A program made the position numbers and the translations under genes. The notes beneath the pieces are model-generated. The model had not been told where the DNA came from and did no database searches. It saw only the letters and a program-made list of their open reading frames with translations. 64,000 nt of DNA from Nageia nagi (Eukaryota > Pinophyta): positions 203,608,001-203,672,000 of the forward strand of contig JBITNC010000001.1 of NCBI GenBank assembly GCA_050084985.1. Direction: 5' to 3'. Below, piece after piece: positions 11,703 to 25,079 of the stretch (its first letter is position 1; every line of letters starts with the position of its first letter).

Positions 11703-14700
11703 ATACTTCAACTTGTCACTAAGTTGGGTGTTATTACTTTATCCCATCAATAAGAAACCTTTGATGCAGGAAATCTTTATGAAGTTGCTCCTATGTTCTG
11801 TGATAAGACTTGCACTTATTTTATAATGGGTTTTCCTTTATTCTATATTCTCAGTATTAAATAATTGGTTTGCACAAATTAATTACTATAATCATACACC
11901 ACTTTTATCTTTAGCAATCAATCAGCTATCCACTCAATCTTATGCGGTTGTACTAAGAAATTGATTGGTATGTATCTAAAAGAATGTTAAAACTAGTATT
12001 GGGTAGCATAGTTCAAAATAATTTGGGGAGTGGGGCTTGGATAGAATTATAGAACTTTAATCATTAAATGAAGTTCAAATTCTTCTTCCAAAAATAGCTA
12101 TCAAGCATTAGCTTTTAAAAGTAACTTATCTCCATAAATGTCTAACTCCTAAGCATACAAATATCTTTGCTTAAAGAGCTTGTTCATAATGGTGATTAAT
12201 ATATCAATGGGGAGTTGTAACACCTTATGCAAGTCCAAGGTAGCAATAGTGCAAATAGGATCTCTCTTTCATTTTAATTATTCCTTCTTTATCTGTAATA
12301 TTTGAGTGAGTTTTTCAAAAATTTCTATTGGTTGAGGGATATATTGAATCTATCATTGGATTTGGGTCCTCCAAAATTAGAATACCTTTGGATTACTTAT
12401 TACTGAGTGATATGATCATGTAAAGTACTTGATGTAATCAAATACTACCCTTACATGTAGCAAACTTACCATAATCTATCCCAATACTCCTTCACTTACT
12501 AAAGGGCATCAAATCTAATACTTTTCAAGGTCATCTTTTAAAGGTCTTCTTGTTGAGCATTTTAACCATATCCAGGGGGTTTCATAATGCTAATATAATA
12601 AAATAAATCAAAGTTTAGTTAATTACCATTCATCCTCAAAAAATATTCAATGGGTTTTTATCATTATTATCAGGTTTTCTTTCACTCTCATCATCCATTC
12701 ATCTACTTCAGGTTGATAAGTGATTTGTAATATCAGACTCCTAACAGGGTAGGCCATGGCTAAAAATTGATGTAGATCCAATTTAGTACAAGGGAACAAT
12801 TTGTTGTGGGTTGCATCACAAACTTTGAAATAAAATTGATAAGCCATTGAGTTGGTGTTTCTTAGGGAATGGTGTCTTCCTTGTTGTTAATTTCTTTTTA
12901 TAAGTGTCTTATTTCTATACATATAATTTATCAATTTATGTTACTTCCTCATTTTAATAACCTTATTTAAGTTACTTCTCAACTTCTTTATTTTACACTT
13001 TTATTAACATCATCATAACTTTTGCAAGGAAAAAGGGGGGCCTTCATTATATTACTTCAAAATAATACAAATGTATTCATATAATTTACTAATAAATAAC
13101 TTCTAATGTTCATAGTGTTATGTTCCACTTCAAAAATTTCATATTACAATTCTTAACCATGGCATAATAGAATTCTCTCATGCAACATCATTGGTAGGAG
13201 AGTTGATAGTAGGTTATTGGAGTTATCACTAAACAAGAATAAGTTCTCAAGGTAAAGGTCAAATTGGGGTGAACTTAGGTAAGCCTAAGTATCAATCCCT
13301 TTGAATAATCTATACCTTTACATCATGATTGATTTATTGATAAAGATTACCAAGATAAAATCTAGTTTGGATTACTTGAAGGGCATCGATGGACTCTTTG
13401 GTGATCAACTCCTATAATTGAGTTATCTATTTATCATGTGCATTGTTGATCTATTGTAGCTCCTTAAGTGTTTTTTCAACTATTGCTTCCCTTTCTTGCT
13501 TCTTCTATTCCAAGCTAACACTTGGTTGTTAATTATGTTCAATTCTTGGAGTTTTTTGGTTGGTATTGGGAACTAATTCTAAATTTCTCTTACCCATGTT
13601 TGGAACTAATACATCTAAGCATTGAATTTTTCCATTCCAATCTATTTGTGTTTGTTTATGAGGTTCTGGATATCCACACAAATAGCCTTGTAACTTTGAG
13701 CATCCCCTTTAGCTCTTGAACTTTTAGCTAATTCTCCTTATTCTACTCAAACTCTTTTTCTTTCATTTATTAGATTTATTCTAACTCTTTTTGAGTAAGT
13801 ACTACCCTTTCAACCTTCTTTGCAAGATATAGTCAATCTCATCCTTCATGGTCAGGATCTATTCCACCTCTTTTGTGAGTCAATATATTTCCTCTTGGAG
13901 TTATTTATTTGATTGATTAACCCTTCTTTGTCTTGCATTTCTACTTGGAGAAGTTTTTTTATCATTTGTTTCTCATTGTATAATTATTTGGTCTTATTAT
14001 CCCACTACTATTGAAGAGTGTGTAGTTCCTTCTCTTTTTGTAGACAAAGGTTCTCCATTATGGCTTTACTATCAGTTTGAGGTGGATATATAGTTACTAT
14101 CTTGCTTTTAGGTTATTGAGATTCCTTCAGCTGAATGATTTATTCTTTGTATTTTTTCACCTTGGTCTTGTAGGTGTCTATTATTTTCTCCCTCTCTTTG
14201 TAGCATTATTGTTTGATCTTAATAATCTCTTATTGTATATAGATGGTAATTACCTTAGTGTACTCCTTTATAGTATCATTAGGGTAGAAATCAATGGAGG
14301 GAAAGTGTTAGTAGAGTATGATGGTGAGTTAGATGTTGTTGATAGGTTGGGTGAACTTGTAAATAGTGGTAATGATTAACTATACTAGTTTCTCATTTTA
14401 TCTAATTGATGGAATGGAAGGGTAGTTGACATATTGTTGGATTTGGAGGATAACTTACTTAATATTCCTCATAAGCTCTTGGTGTTTAAACTCCTAATTT
14501 TGATGGAATGCCTCAATATTTCTATTCACAACCTTGCTAATCAAGTAGTGGTTGAGAATTGAGAAGTGGCTTGTATCGATCAAACTATGGCATCAATTTT
14601 TGAAAAGATAAGCATCTAGCACTAGTAAGTTATGTGGTTTAATGAATTATACAATGGATGTGTGGCATAATTATAGGTATGAATTGGTCCATGGATGGTT

Positions 14701-14800
14701 TCTTGTTTCTATTCTAGTGAAGTGACAAGGTAGTAATTATTGGCTACTATTGATTATTATAATGTAACCTAAAGGTTTTATCTAGTAAATTCTCCATTTC
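11703..14800 (-). pseudogene. Unknown ORF with central coiled coil, between PPT and the 1.2-kb repeat
   Basis: I do not recognise this gene. A minus-strand frame can be followed from an ATG near 14797 (MENLLDKTFR) through a Gln/Pro/Ser-rich start, a strongly charged coiled-coil-like middle at about 14200-13500 (for example LYNEKQMIKKLLQVEMQDKE), and a C-terminal part at 12847-12300 (QFYFKVCDATHNKLFPCTKL; IPQPIEIFEKLTQILQIKKE). Most in-frame stops are TAA or TAG where Gln would fit the context, so it looks like a decayed long protein of roughly 900 residues. It lies just inside an LTR with a PPT, so I infer an extra ORF of E4 or a related element. Confidence 0.5.
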
Positions 14801-15418
14801 TTGATAACATTAGGGTTCTTGAATGAGCAAAAAGTGGTGGGATAGTGCACTTATGGGGGTATTTTGCTCAATATTTGGGTTATAGGTTGGTTCCTATCTA
14901 TGTAAAAGGTCAAAAGTTATAAGAAAGAGATAAAAGAGGTCAAGAGTAATAAGAAAGAGATCAAAACCTAAACTACTAAATAAGGTAAGAAAATAACATG
15001 AAAGTAGACTAAACTAGTTAGCCCAAGCATCACTGTACAGATAGTAATCTATAGCCAAGACTAAGAATAGCATAACTACCTCACTCTTGGGGTCTCACAA
15101 TTGCAATACATATCCATAATTTTAGACAATGCTTCATACACAACACTTACAAAGTAGAATAACAACCACAAATATAGAGGGAAAAATATCATAACTTTGC
15201 ATTATTATACATGAAAACACTTATTACAATGGGAAAATTTGCTAAAATGTTTAACCTTTTGGACCTCTATTAGTCTAATATTTATGATGTTTTATTTACA
15301 AAATGGGTGGTTGTCCACCATTAATGATTACAACTACCTTATTGAAAAAGAATAGAATAAACTTAAATATTTACAATCATGTAAAGGAAAATGTACAAAT
15401 GTGATTGATTATGGATTA
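14801..15418. other. Non-coding spacer beside the 1.2-kb repeat
   Basis: No reading frame was seen. It includes a 2x tandem of about 30 bp at 14907-14965 (TATAAGAAAGAGATAAAAGAGGTCAAGAG type). On the minus strand it leads into the ATG of the coiled-coil ORF, so it could be a leader or the spacer between two extra ORFs of E4. Confidence 0.4.
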
Positions 15419-16603
15419 TGCTCCCAATGCAATGCCAATTCTTTGAGTTTATAGGCCTTCAATCATATACCTATCTAGCTAGAATCAATCATCCTTTATC
15501 TCTTAACCAAGGCACATATAAACTATTGCTAAATTAATGAGGTATGGTTCACCATCTTTGTATGTACAATCAAGCCACTTAATCATTCAATGATCTTCCA
15601 ACCCTATGTAATCATTAATACTTCTTGTGTAGTTCTGATGTTGACTACTATAAGGGTGAAGCAAAATATGACCATTCAAACTTGAGAGTGAACTACTAGT
15701 GCTAGGTGAAAATGAGTCATAGTTGACATGTTAGTTGAGTCCTGGGGGTCACACACTCTTGGTTAAGTGGACCTAGGTATACACCACCTCTTATTATCTT
15801 CTCTTACCCTTGGTAGGTCTTGTTACACATCAGTGGGTATTATTGAAACCTAAGATGTTTATTTCCCACCATCTTCTCCAAAAATGTGTGACATTATCAC
15901 TCAAAATTGATGGGGTTTACTAAATATAGAATTGTGAATAACTCCTACCATAAAGAACCATTGGGACCACTCATTGACTAATTTATTTGGAGCCCATTGA
16001 TTTCCATCGAAAAGTATGACATCACCTTTAAATTTTCATGGGCCCTATTTCACTTGAATCTAACAACAATGCCTATTACATGACTTAACTTAAACTAGCC
16101 ATTATGTACAATAATGCCTAGAAATAACCCCCAAACTATACAAATATAATACCTAAGTAACTAAACTTGGGATAGGGACCAAACATAACTTAGACAAATA
16201 GACAAACTCTATACAAAAATACCTAGAAATAAGACCCAGATTAGACCTAGATAAATCCCAAAAATGACTTAGTTGATTTTACAAAATGGATACCCTTCAG
16301 CCTATGACTTAAAAACATTTCCAAAACATGACTCATTCAATTATGCATAAACAACACTTGCCAATAACAAAATGGTAGTTTGAATATATTTGACTAAAAG
16401 AATATATAATAAAAGACTCTTAAGAAAAATATTAAGTATATACAATGTAAACTCATGATTGAATTTTATACAAGTATTTTACAAATGAAAGAAAATGGAA
16501 TAAGAAACGGGAAGGATAGAAGGGGATTTATTGAAAAAAGAATGAATGAAAGAAAGAATAATGAATGTAGAGAATATTACCCCTTTCAGAGTGTAAATAT
16601 ACA
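15419..16603 (-). repeat. 1.2-kb direct repeat, left copy (likely E2 3' LTR)
   Basis: Aligns along its whole length with 43434-44659 (shared stretches include GAACCATTGGGACCAC and CCTATTTCACTTGAATCTAA). Plus-strand start TGCTCCC and end ATACA give TG...CA ends. Similarity fades over some 10 bp on both sides rather than stopping sharply, so the boundaries are soft. No polypurine tract is obvious. Confidence 0.68.
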
Positions 16604-16639
16604 AGAATAAAAAATCTTTTGGTGGCTTTTTGGTGTCTT

Positions 16640-19600
16640 CATCCTACTAGAGAATAGAACCCCTAACTACCACTCCCACTTAGTTTCCTAGTTGTGTCTT
16701 TTTATGGGGTCTATTGTTGAGGAATCAAATCTATAGGTAACAAGGATTGAAGCTTCTTATATAGATCCTAGAGATCTTTATTATCTACCTATGATATGAT
16801 GGGGCATGCTTGAAATTTTATAATATTTTCTCTAAAACTCATCAAAACATTCTCTAGCCTACCAGCATTTAAAAATCTTGCAATTGCCTCCTAAGCTCGC
16901 TCATTCATCTCTTGTAGATCTAAGAGTTATTTCTCACACAAGATTATTATTGAACCTTTATCTAAAAATGACTTAGTATTTTCCACACATAGATCAACAC
17001 TACTATGTACATTTGATTCCTCCCATAATTTAGGAGCCTTCAATTGAATTAAAAAATTGAAAAACATATTTAAAAAATTTATTTCTACCTTTAATTGACC
17101 TTTCTCTAGGTCCAGGGCTAATGTCATATCTTTCAAATCATAAATATCCATAATCCTCCTTAAAATTGTCTACCTTGGTCTTAGAGTTATAGTGGCCATA
17201 TCCTTCTTTGTTAACACCATAAGTCAATTCTACATTACTTTAATTTTTTCTCTCTTGGATTCTAGGGTTAACTTTTGGATTCCAATCTAAGCATCATTAA
17301 AAATATATGCTATTTTCCTTGATTTTTCAAATAATATACCTTGGATAGGCTAACTGTTCTTTCTCAAATATACTCTACCAATTTTTTTATGTATTCTTTA
17401 ATGATATGTAGTAGATTCACTTTACCATCATTCAAAATTTTATTAGCTACTATATTCTTCTTAAGCTCCTCTTCTATTTTTGAGCTCTCCTGATCTACTA
17501 TGCTAGATTGAGCCTTAACCTCTTTAATTTATTTTTTTAGCTTCTTCAAGTCTACTTTACCTTCCTATAGGGTCTTATCATTCTCAACTTTTTATTTGGA
17601 CAACTTTTCAATCAATTCCTTATTTTGATTCTATAATCTAGCCATCATTTTGTCTTTTTACAAGGAATCTCCTTTCATATGCTCAATCCTTTTATTTAAT
17701 TTTTCTAATTTATTCTCCATAGACTAGAGTTTTTTTTTAGCTTCCAAGGAAGTGTTTAACAAAAACCTAAATTGATCTACTATCAGGGCACTCTACATTT
17801 TTACATTTACAATGGCGATAAGAGTTTTATCTACCTTGTTTCTCTAAGAGTGTAGGGGGTTCATTAATGAATGTTTTCCAATCAATGGGATCTACAACTT
17901 GTGTAGAAAAATTACTATGTATTTCCTCACATATGGCAATTAAATAGGGAATTAAATAATATTGAGATGTACCTACCTTAGCAGTTGATGCAAGGGTCTT
18001 CAAGGTAGGCATCTCCTTTGCTATCTCCATAGCAAGTTCTCTATGTGTTTCTTATTCTTCTTCTTCTTGTGCCTTCTCCTTTGGGTTGAGTTCTTTCTTT
18101 TTATTGGGTCCATTATCATCATCACCACCATCTCCACTTGCTTTTCCTCTTGTTGATGTTGTGACATGTACTCTAGGCACATTACCTCCCCCTTATTGCA
18201 CTTCATCCCTTGGGTCTCCTTACCTATCCTAATATACTAACGTGTTTATGCTTTAGGGTTTTGGATTTTAAAATCTAAAAGTTTTGTATCTCCTATTCTT
18301 GGCTCTAGATATTTTTATTATACTTATAGAGATAAGTTTATGACTTGCTTGGGGATAGGTGGTTTCTTTATAGGCTACTTTTTCTCTAAAGCTTGTTATT
18401 ACTTAGGTGGTTCCTTGATTTTTAACTTAATTATTCTTTTCTTCTTGGGAGAATATTCCCTAGAATTAGCTATCATTTCCATTGATTCTCTTTTCTCTTC
18501 CTTGGTCCAACTTTTTATCTTGACCCTTCTTCAAGTTTTCTTCTCTTAAGGTCCTAAAGCTTTGATGCTTGCTATGCTAATAGTTGATCATATTATGATA
18601 TCTTGCCCTAAAATTGGATGGCAAGGGTTGCTCCTTCTTTGGTAGCAAGTCTTTCATATACAAATAATGCTTAAAATCATCAAAAGGATTATTTTCAACA
18701 TGTGTTTCCTTGGTGGTATATTCAAATATATATTTTATAAAATATTCAATTTTAATGGGACCCTATTTCAATTCATCTTGCAACTAGACAATGACCTCTA
18801 GGGTCAAGGAAAAATCTTATCTTCTAGTTTCCCATATTTTATACTTTTTCAACCCTACTAAATCAATCCATGCCTTATACAAAATACCAAATTCCCACTC
18901 CAAGGAGGTCTTAGCTTCTTGTTCATTCTAATTAGCAAAATATTCAATATGGGGGCAAGCTTCATGACTAGATGCTAGATGTTTTCTATTTGCTTTTATT
19001 ATTTCTATACATTCCCCTATGGTATCATACATCCAAGAGTGCTCTACCTTTTCTAATTTAAAATTTTGAACTATAAAATTTGATACTTCTTCTCTACAAT
19101 CTTTTTCTATCAACAAAAAACTACCTGCTATAGTTGGCATTCTAATTACGAGCTTAAAGTTGCCACCTAACCCATATCTAGTCTCTATAGCACTCATTTT
19201 TATACCCATATCTAAAGAGTATAATTGCAAGGTAACAAATTTGGGTAGAAAAAATAGAGTTTCAAAATACCCATACCTCAAAATGACTATCCTATCCTTC
19301 CAAAAAATACTAGTATCCAATTTTGTTGCCACCTTATAGCTCTTCCTAGCTAGTCTAGTGCAATCTATGTATATTTCTTCTAGTGAGAAACTTAATAACT
19401 AGGGCAAAAAATTTCTCCATAAACTCATAATAAGAGCCATGAACTTTGGTGAGTACCAAAAACCTCATGTAAATTTAAGAAAGAGCTATGGAAGCAATGG
19501 TTGGCACTACAAACAATCTCCCATCAATCAAAAATTACAAATTTTGGTGGACAATCAACCACCATAGATAAGAGGAATCTCTAAAATCACCCTTATTAAT

Positions 19601-20406
19601 ATTAAATAAGTTATTTCTAATATCATTCGATAAGAAAAAAGTAACATCATAACAAACTAAACCTTCAACAATGTTATGAGCCATCCTGACCATGGCTTCA
19701 TCATCTTCAATTTAGGTCACATGCCCAAGACTCATTTCTAGAGCTTGTAGTACATGTTTGTACATGCTTTCTCAAATAATATAATATCATAGCTCTAGTG
19801 GATATTTTTGGCATTCTTGGAATACCTTTCATCAATCCATTTGATCATGTCATCCTCATATTGATAGAAATATCACTTTTACTTTTTCTTATCAACTTGT
19901 TTTTTAAAATGAAAGCTTCAATCAGCAAGAACTATAATTGCATTGATAATGATGTTAGGAGAGTAATCCAAGAAGATATCTAGTTGATATTTTGATTCCT
20001 TCTCATCCTTATTTTATTCCTTATATGCCCTTATGATTTATCCTTAGGGGCTATGCCTTAATGTAATGGCACTAAGCATCTCTGGGAGGGTGAAAGATTA
20101 ATATGGTACAAAATATACTAACCCTAGTTTAAGCATGACATTGTTTCCCAAGGTCTTCATTTTACCCTTTCCCACCACTTTAAACCTATTGTAAGGAAAA
20201 AATGGCCTTTCTACATCCATGCACTAGGTATTTATGCAACTAAGCACTCCCCTTTCTATCCAATTAACTCTAGGGATATTCTCTAGGTATTCTTCATGTA
20301 TCTTTGATAGTTCCTCGATCTCTTCCCTTGAAATAACCACATTATGCCTAGGTTTTGCCATTATGCATAGTAATTTCTTTACAACATGGGTAAATATCAA
20401 GCTCAC
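16640..20406 (-). pseudogene. Long unknown ORF downstream of E2 integrase
   Basis: I do not recognise the protein. The reading starts near 20361 (MAKPRHNVVISREEIEELSK). It continues through KVVGKGKMKTLGNNVMLKLG (about 20190-20130) and a well-preserved 134-residue block (19332-18928: ILRYGYFETLFFLPKFVTLQ, MSAIETRYGLGGNFKLVIRM). A further block at 18900-18560 includes EYFIKYIFEYTTKETHVENN and KDLLPKKEQPLPSNFRARYH. Next comes a Lys/Arg-rich stretch at about 18200-18030, then a coiled-coil-like region at 17850-17300. Total about 1,200 residues. Stops are mostly at Gln/Trp-like positions. It is on the same strand as, and directly follows, E2 integrase, so it is an extra sense ORF of E2 rather than a host gene. 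Confidence 0.62.
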
Positions 20407-20909
20407 TATTTCAATTATGTCACAAATAAAAATCCTTCACAACCTAGTGTTGAAAGCTCTATAAATGCTTGAAAATTTGGGCTCTCAAATTTGCTAAGTG
20501 AGGAATGATAGACTTAGGACTATATTTTATTTGCTTAGGGTTTCTGACTCCCACCTATTAATGACCATTAATGCATTATGAATGTTGGGTTTTACTGAAA
20601 GTTCTATGTCAAATCTGATAGGTGAGATGGCATTAATTTCAACTACACCAATTTTAAATTGGAAAGTAAGGTGTTTGTTGAAGCTTTTTCAAAAAATCTC
20701 ACTTTAAATGTCAATCTTTTGATAATACATTTTATAGACATCAGACTTAAACCACCACCATGCCTAGTAAATGTATCCATTAATAGTTATGTAATTCCTT
20801 GGAAAATGCACCTACAAAAACAAAATAATTATAATTTTTTTTGAAAACATAACTAATAAAAAGAACTTTTTACAATGGACTATTTACACTTTACATGTTT
20901 GGTGGGTGT

Positions 20910-22096
20910 TATAAAATCACCCTATCACTGTATAATATTTGAGATGGATCCCATTCATTAGTATAGGTAGCTCTTGAGACTCAAAAATATCTTATAATCT
21001 AATGCATTATTTTGTAATACTTTAATGATAAAATAAGGCCCACTCCATAAGCAATAAAATTTTTAATGTTTCTTAAGTTTTTCTCTTTCCTCATCCCATT
21101 TGAGAACTATATCTCCAACTTCAAACTTCAATCAGGAAGATTTCTTTTTTTTTAACTACTTTTTGATAATCTTTTATCTATGTTGGAAAGCTTAATAATA
21201 TTTATTTATATCTTCTTTTAGTTTTATCAACTAATTAAATCTAACGTGTAGTGGTTCTAATTCATAATCTTCCAACTCCTATAATATTTTCAAAGTATGT
21301 AACTCTAGATGAATAAGCAACACTAGTCTCTTACCATAAACTAATGCATAGGGTGGTGTTTTGATAGTATACTTGATGTTGATTCTATCATCCCATAATG
21401 CATAATCCAACTTTATGTGCCACTTCATAGGATTCCCTTCAATAGTTTTTTTAATAATTCAAGTTAAGTTTTTGTTTATGGATTTAGCCAACCCATTCTC
21501 TTATGGGTAATGGTTTGAAGAGAATAGCCAATAGATCTCATACTTAGCAACAAACTATGATAAATTAGTCTTGATGAATGCAAAACCATTATATGACATA
21601 AGGGTCTATGTGATTCCAAAATGAGTGATCAATCTTTTAATCATCTCCATTATTGCCTATTGATCTGCACTTTTACATGGTATGGCTTTTGATCATCTTG
21701 TAAACTAGTATGTTGCAGTTAAAATAAACTTATGACCCATTGAAGAGTTTGATTAATAACTCCAATGAAGTTTAAACTACATTATTGGAAAGGCTCTTTA
21801 ATGATCATAGGTTTTAGAGGCATAGTAGCTCTTCTTCTTTTTCCCACATACCTACTACACTTCTCACATTTTTGGGCTATCTTGAATGAGACTTGGAATA
21901 CAATGGGCTAATAATAATCCACTTGTAATATCTTTTTTATAGTATTTAGACCACTATAGTATCCTCTAGATAATCCATAGTGAAACTCATATAGAATTAT
22001 CTGGGCTTCATCTTGAGTTACACATCTCAATAGGGTTTGATTAAAACATTTTCTATAGAGAGGATCATCAATCAATGTGAATTTCAATGCTTGCAT
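20910..22096 (-). pseudogene. E2 integrase
   Basis: Zinc-binding part at 22096-21908: LRCVTQDEAQIILYEFHYG, then SGLNTIKKILQVDYY, matching H2C2 wording with some His lost. Core, frames shifted, at about 21880-21330: CEKCSRYVGKRRRATMPLKP, LNFIGVIN, a FGI..T..MS.NG segment, and WLNP..KT..LLKK following the usual P.GNGLAE position. The C-terminal domain at 21150-20930 reads FEVGDIVLKWDEEREKLKKH, then LWSGPYFIIKV. At least eight stops and several frameshifts. The unknown long ORF follows about 500 bp downstream; 20410-20900 between them shows nothing recognisable. Confidence 0.86.
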
Positions 22097-22773
22097 CCTG
22101 AATCTTCTTCTCTAAAAATTTTCAAAAGATTCAAGGCAACATCCAGTTCTAAAATATATAATGTATTATTTTTTCCAATCACTCTCCTCATGTTTTCTAC
22201 CTTTGCTATGTTTTTAAAGAGAGCTCTTCCTCTAATGAGCTTGGTTGGTTTGATCTCAAAATCATATTCCATTATTCTTGTTATTCAACTAGCTTTCTCT
22301 TCACCTAAGGAAAGATTATAGGGCTTTTGTATTTGAGGGTAGAGGCAATGCCTCAATAGCTTTGACTCTATTAGGATAAATTGACAACCCTCCTTCTAAA
22401 ACAATATGACCAAGCAATCTTTTTTGGTTAACCATAAAAAATAGATTTTTTGGGATTAATGGAAATCTTGAATTGAATACATTTCTCCAAATATTTCTTG
22501 AGGTGAAATAAGTGATCCTTTCTACTTTTGGAAAATATAGTAATATCATCCAAATAGACCAACATTATTTTATTAATCAACTCACCAAAGGCATGGTCCA
22601 TAGCTCTCTAAAATGTAGCCCCAACATTAAAGAGACCAAAAGGGATTCTATGAAATTCAAATGTTCTCCACTTAGTTATAAAATTAGTTTTATATTGATA
22701 CTCATCCATTACCTAGATTTGATTGAATCCTAAAAATCCATCAATCATAGAAAAGCAACATGCTATGGCTACT
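22097..22773 (-). pseudogene. E2 RT, C-terminal half, with RNase H deleted
   Basis: Starts at the E3 insertion. Minus reading: SMIDGFLGFNQI, FITKWRTFEFHRIPFGLFN, then the catalytic box VYLDDITIFSKS with both Asp residues intact, INPKKS, and LLGHIVLEGGLSIYPNRVKA ending PSNTKAL (22316). The next recognisable block is EYDFEIKPTKLIRGRALF (22272), which in this family follows the RNase H domain. Only about 50 bp separate them, so the thumb/RNase H segment (roughly 400-450 bp) has been deleted. The N-terminal half of the gene is at 40506-40990. Confidence 0.88.
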
Positions 22774-23610
22774 TGTTTACCCAAAAAATAACCCTATAAG
22801 CATACAAAACAAGAAGTGTTACAACCAACAAAGCTCTTTATTGATCTCTAGTAGAAACCTCAATTTTAATTATAGATTTCCCTCGCATGGAGGGGTTAAC
22901 TATAATGAATGATATGGGCCTCTTAGAGGCCTTCTTTTCCACTATCTAAAAGCTCCAATTAATGTTTTGAAACCTGCAAATGGAAGAGATTAATGTTGGT
23001 TGCTTCTTTTTTCATTAGTTCCTTGGCTCTTATTTACTCAAATTAGTTGGTGTGCCTATAAATCCTGTACATACACAAATAAACAACATATCAAAACATA
23101 CCTACTCATACTACAAAATCAGAATAGATAAACATAAATGAACATGTAAATAGATAAAATAGTAAATACAATATACTTGAAACTCTAGATGTAGTTCAGC
23201 AGCATAAGGTTACAGTCAATCTTGGACCATTTTCTCCTTAAGGGAGGTTTTATTTATAGATTTTTGAGTTGGTTAAAGTTTCCATTTTAGAAGCAAGGAT
23301 GAGATAAAAAATTTCATCCTACCTCATCATAGGTTTTATCCTTACAACGAAGGTGAAGGATCAAAGATGACTCATCCTTGATCTATAAGTTTGTTTCACT
23401 GATTGCCTTAATTTTTCTATTTTTCTTTTGATTTTTCTATTTGTAGGGTCACTAGTGATTCTTCATTAGGTGCTAATGATCATGATAGATCATCAATGAT
23501 CATACTTGGTTGCCATTGATTAATAGGTATCTAGCAAACTTTGTTCTTTACTTAAATTTTTATCCCCTTCTTTTGTTTATCAAAAGAGGGATCATTTTTG
23601 GGTGTCTACA
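22774..23610 (-). repeat. E3 3' LTR (837 bp)
   Basis: Plus strand TGTTTACCCAAAAAATAACC ... GGTCATTTTTGGGTGTCTACA; the two ends form an imperfect inverted repeat (TGT..ACCCAAAAA.). Aligns end to end with 39672-40505. In minus orientation TATAAATA lies at 23251-23258, about 350 bp from the LTR start, and AATAAA at 22837-22842, about 65 bp from the LTR end. These are plausible promoter and polyadenylation signals. Confidence 0.93.
23251..23258 (-). promoter_or_regulatory. Putative TATA box in E3 LTR
   Basis: Minus strand CTATAAATAAAACC. The other LTR has CTATAAAAAAAA at the same place (about 40149-40156). The position, with AATAAA about 410 bp downstream, fits a U3-R-U5 layout. Not tested against transcripts. 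Confidence 0.45.
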
Positions 23611-23626
23611 TTTCACCTCTTTTTTT
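23611..23626 (-). promoter_or_regulatory. E3 polypurine tract
   Basis: Minus strand AAAAAAAGAGGTGAAA directly before the 3' LTR start TGTAGACACCC. Its position on this side fixes the transcription direction of E3 as minus. Confidence 0.85.
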
Positions 23627-25079
23627 AAATACTCAAAATTTTATAAGTGAGGATTATTTCAAAAAACTAATCCTATTTAAGATGGGATGCAATTAAGTTT
23701 AGAACTTGTATTCTTGACCTTAGTTCAAGGCTTTAAATTAACTGATTCATTAGGAATAAGCTGAATTTGAGTGATTGGATTATGACTAAATCCATTTTTT
23801 GTTCTTTTGTGTGTGACATGTTTTAAAGACAATAAGGGTTGTAGTGCAAGTAATGACTTAGATAATTATCACTATACCATGATGTTGTGTTGGTAGGATA
23901 CAGATGCAATCTTAGCCATTAGGGTATGCCATAGCTAGCATAAGATAAAGAGGCTCCCTTGTGAATATAAAGCTTTGATTATTCTACTTTTGTCCCAACA
24001 AGTGGGTTACTTGATTACCTTGTGCTAAAGTTCATCCAACAATTTTAACCATATCTAAACCCATCCTTCATTTCTCTATTAAAAGAAGGGTCATTTTTTG
24101 AATTCAGAATTACTCAAGAGTTTTGGGTTTTTTCAAAACACTTGGCTTAAACCAAGTCAACAAGCAAAAAACTTATTTCTATTTCATATTTCACATATTT
24201 TTTTTATTTTTTAGGGTTTTATAGATATATAATTTTTTTTTGCATAAGATACAAAAAATAAATTTCTTGATGTTACCTCATAAGGAACCTTAAACATAGG
24301 TATTTCATTCGAATTTTTGAGTATGAGTATTTTAAGTGTTTTATATTTTTATCATGTTCTTAAGCTAAGTTTATGCAAGGAAGAGCTTTAGGAACTCATA
24401 ATAAAAAGAATAAAGAATATATGCATGAGAGTGCTAAAATGGAGGGCTCAAATATATTTTTGCCTTTTGTTTTTCTTTGATATTTTATGATTTTTTAGGT
24501 CACCAATGATCTGGTACTAGTTATCGATAATTTGTAAATGAATCATCAATGTTTAACTATGTGAAGGTTTAAAAATAAAAAGGTTTGTTATCATTTTCTT
24601 ATTTTCCATTTAATGATTGGTCAAAATCCTCTAACTTCCCTACCCAACTTTTCAAAGTTTGACCCTACGCTTATCATTTTTACCATAGTTGTGAGCCAAG
24701 ATGCTACCATGAGGATGCTAGATGCCATGCAAGAGGCCCATGAGGGAAGAGGTAGGGTTTTAAAACCCTCTTTTTAATTTTTTGCTTTTTAATCCATTTA
24801 TACTCCATGTTTGAAAAAATAGAAACCATAGGATACTTAGGAATACTATTTAGAGGTTTTATAATCATTTACTTTTTCTAATTAAGCTCCTCTTTCCAAT
24901 ATTTAGTTAAAATTTTAAAACCCTGACCATGATCATTGGCCAGAGCTGAAGGGTTTTAGGATCATCAATGTTTGAGTAAATAACATTAGCAATTCTAGAC
25001 CCTAATCATTTGATCATCGATGTTTGCATTTAATTTTTTTTTACTTACTTTATTATTAATTGCTATTAAGTTTGAGACG
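23627..25079. other. E3 region between 3' LTR and the antisense PMD ORF
   Basis: No coding frame. It repeatedly contains short ATCATCAATGTT / GATCATTGG motifs (24490-25030), like those in the LTRs. A promoter for the plus-strand PMD ORF would have to lie here or in the LTR read backwards; I see no convincing one. Confidence 0.45.

Noticed and set aside
14077-14379. 100-codon plus-strand frame rich in Leu/Phe, membrane-like
   Set aside because: It is antisense to the Gln/Lys-rich coiled-coil frame; poly-Leu/Phe on the reverse strand is the expected shadow of such codons.
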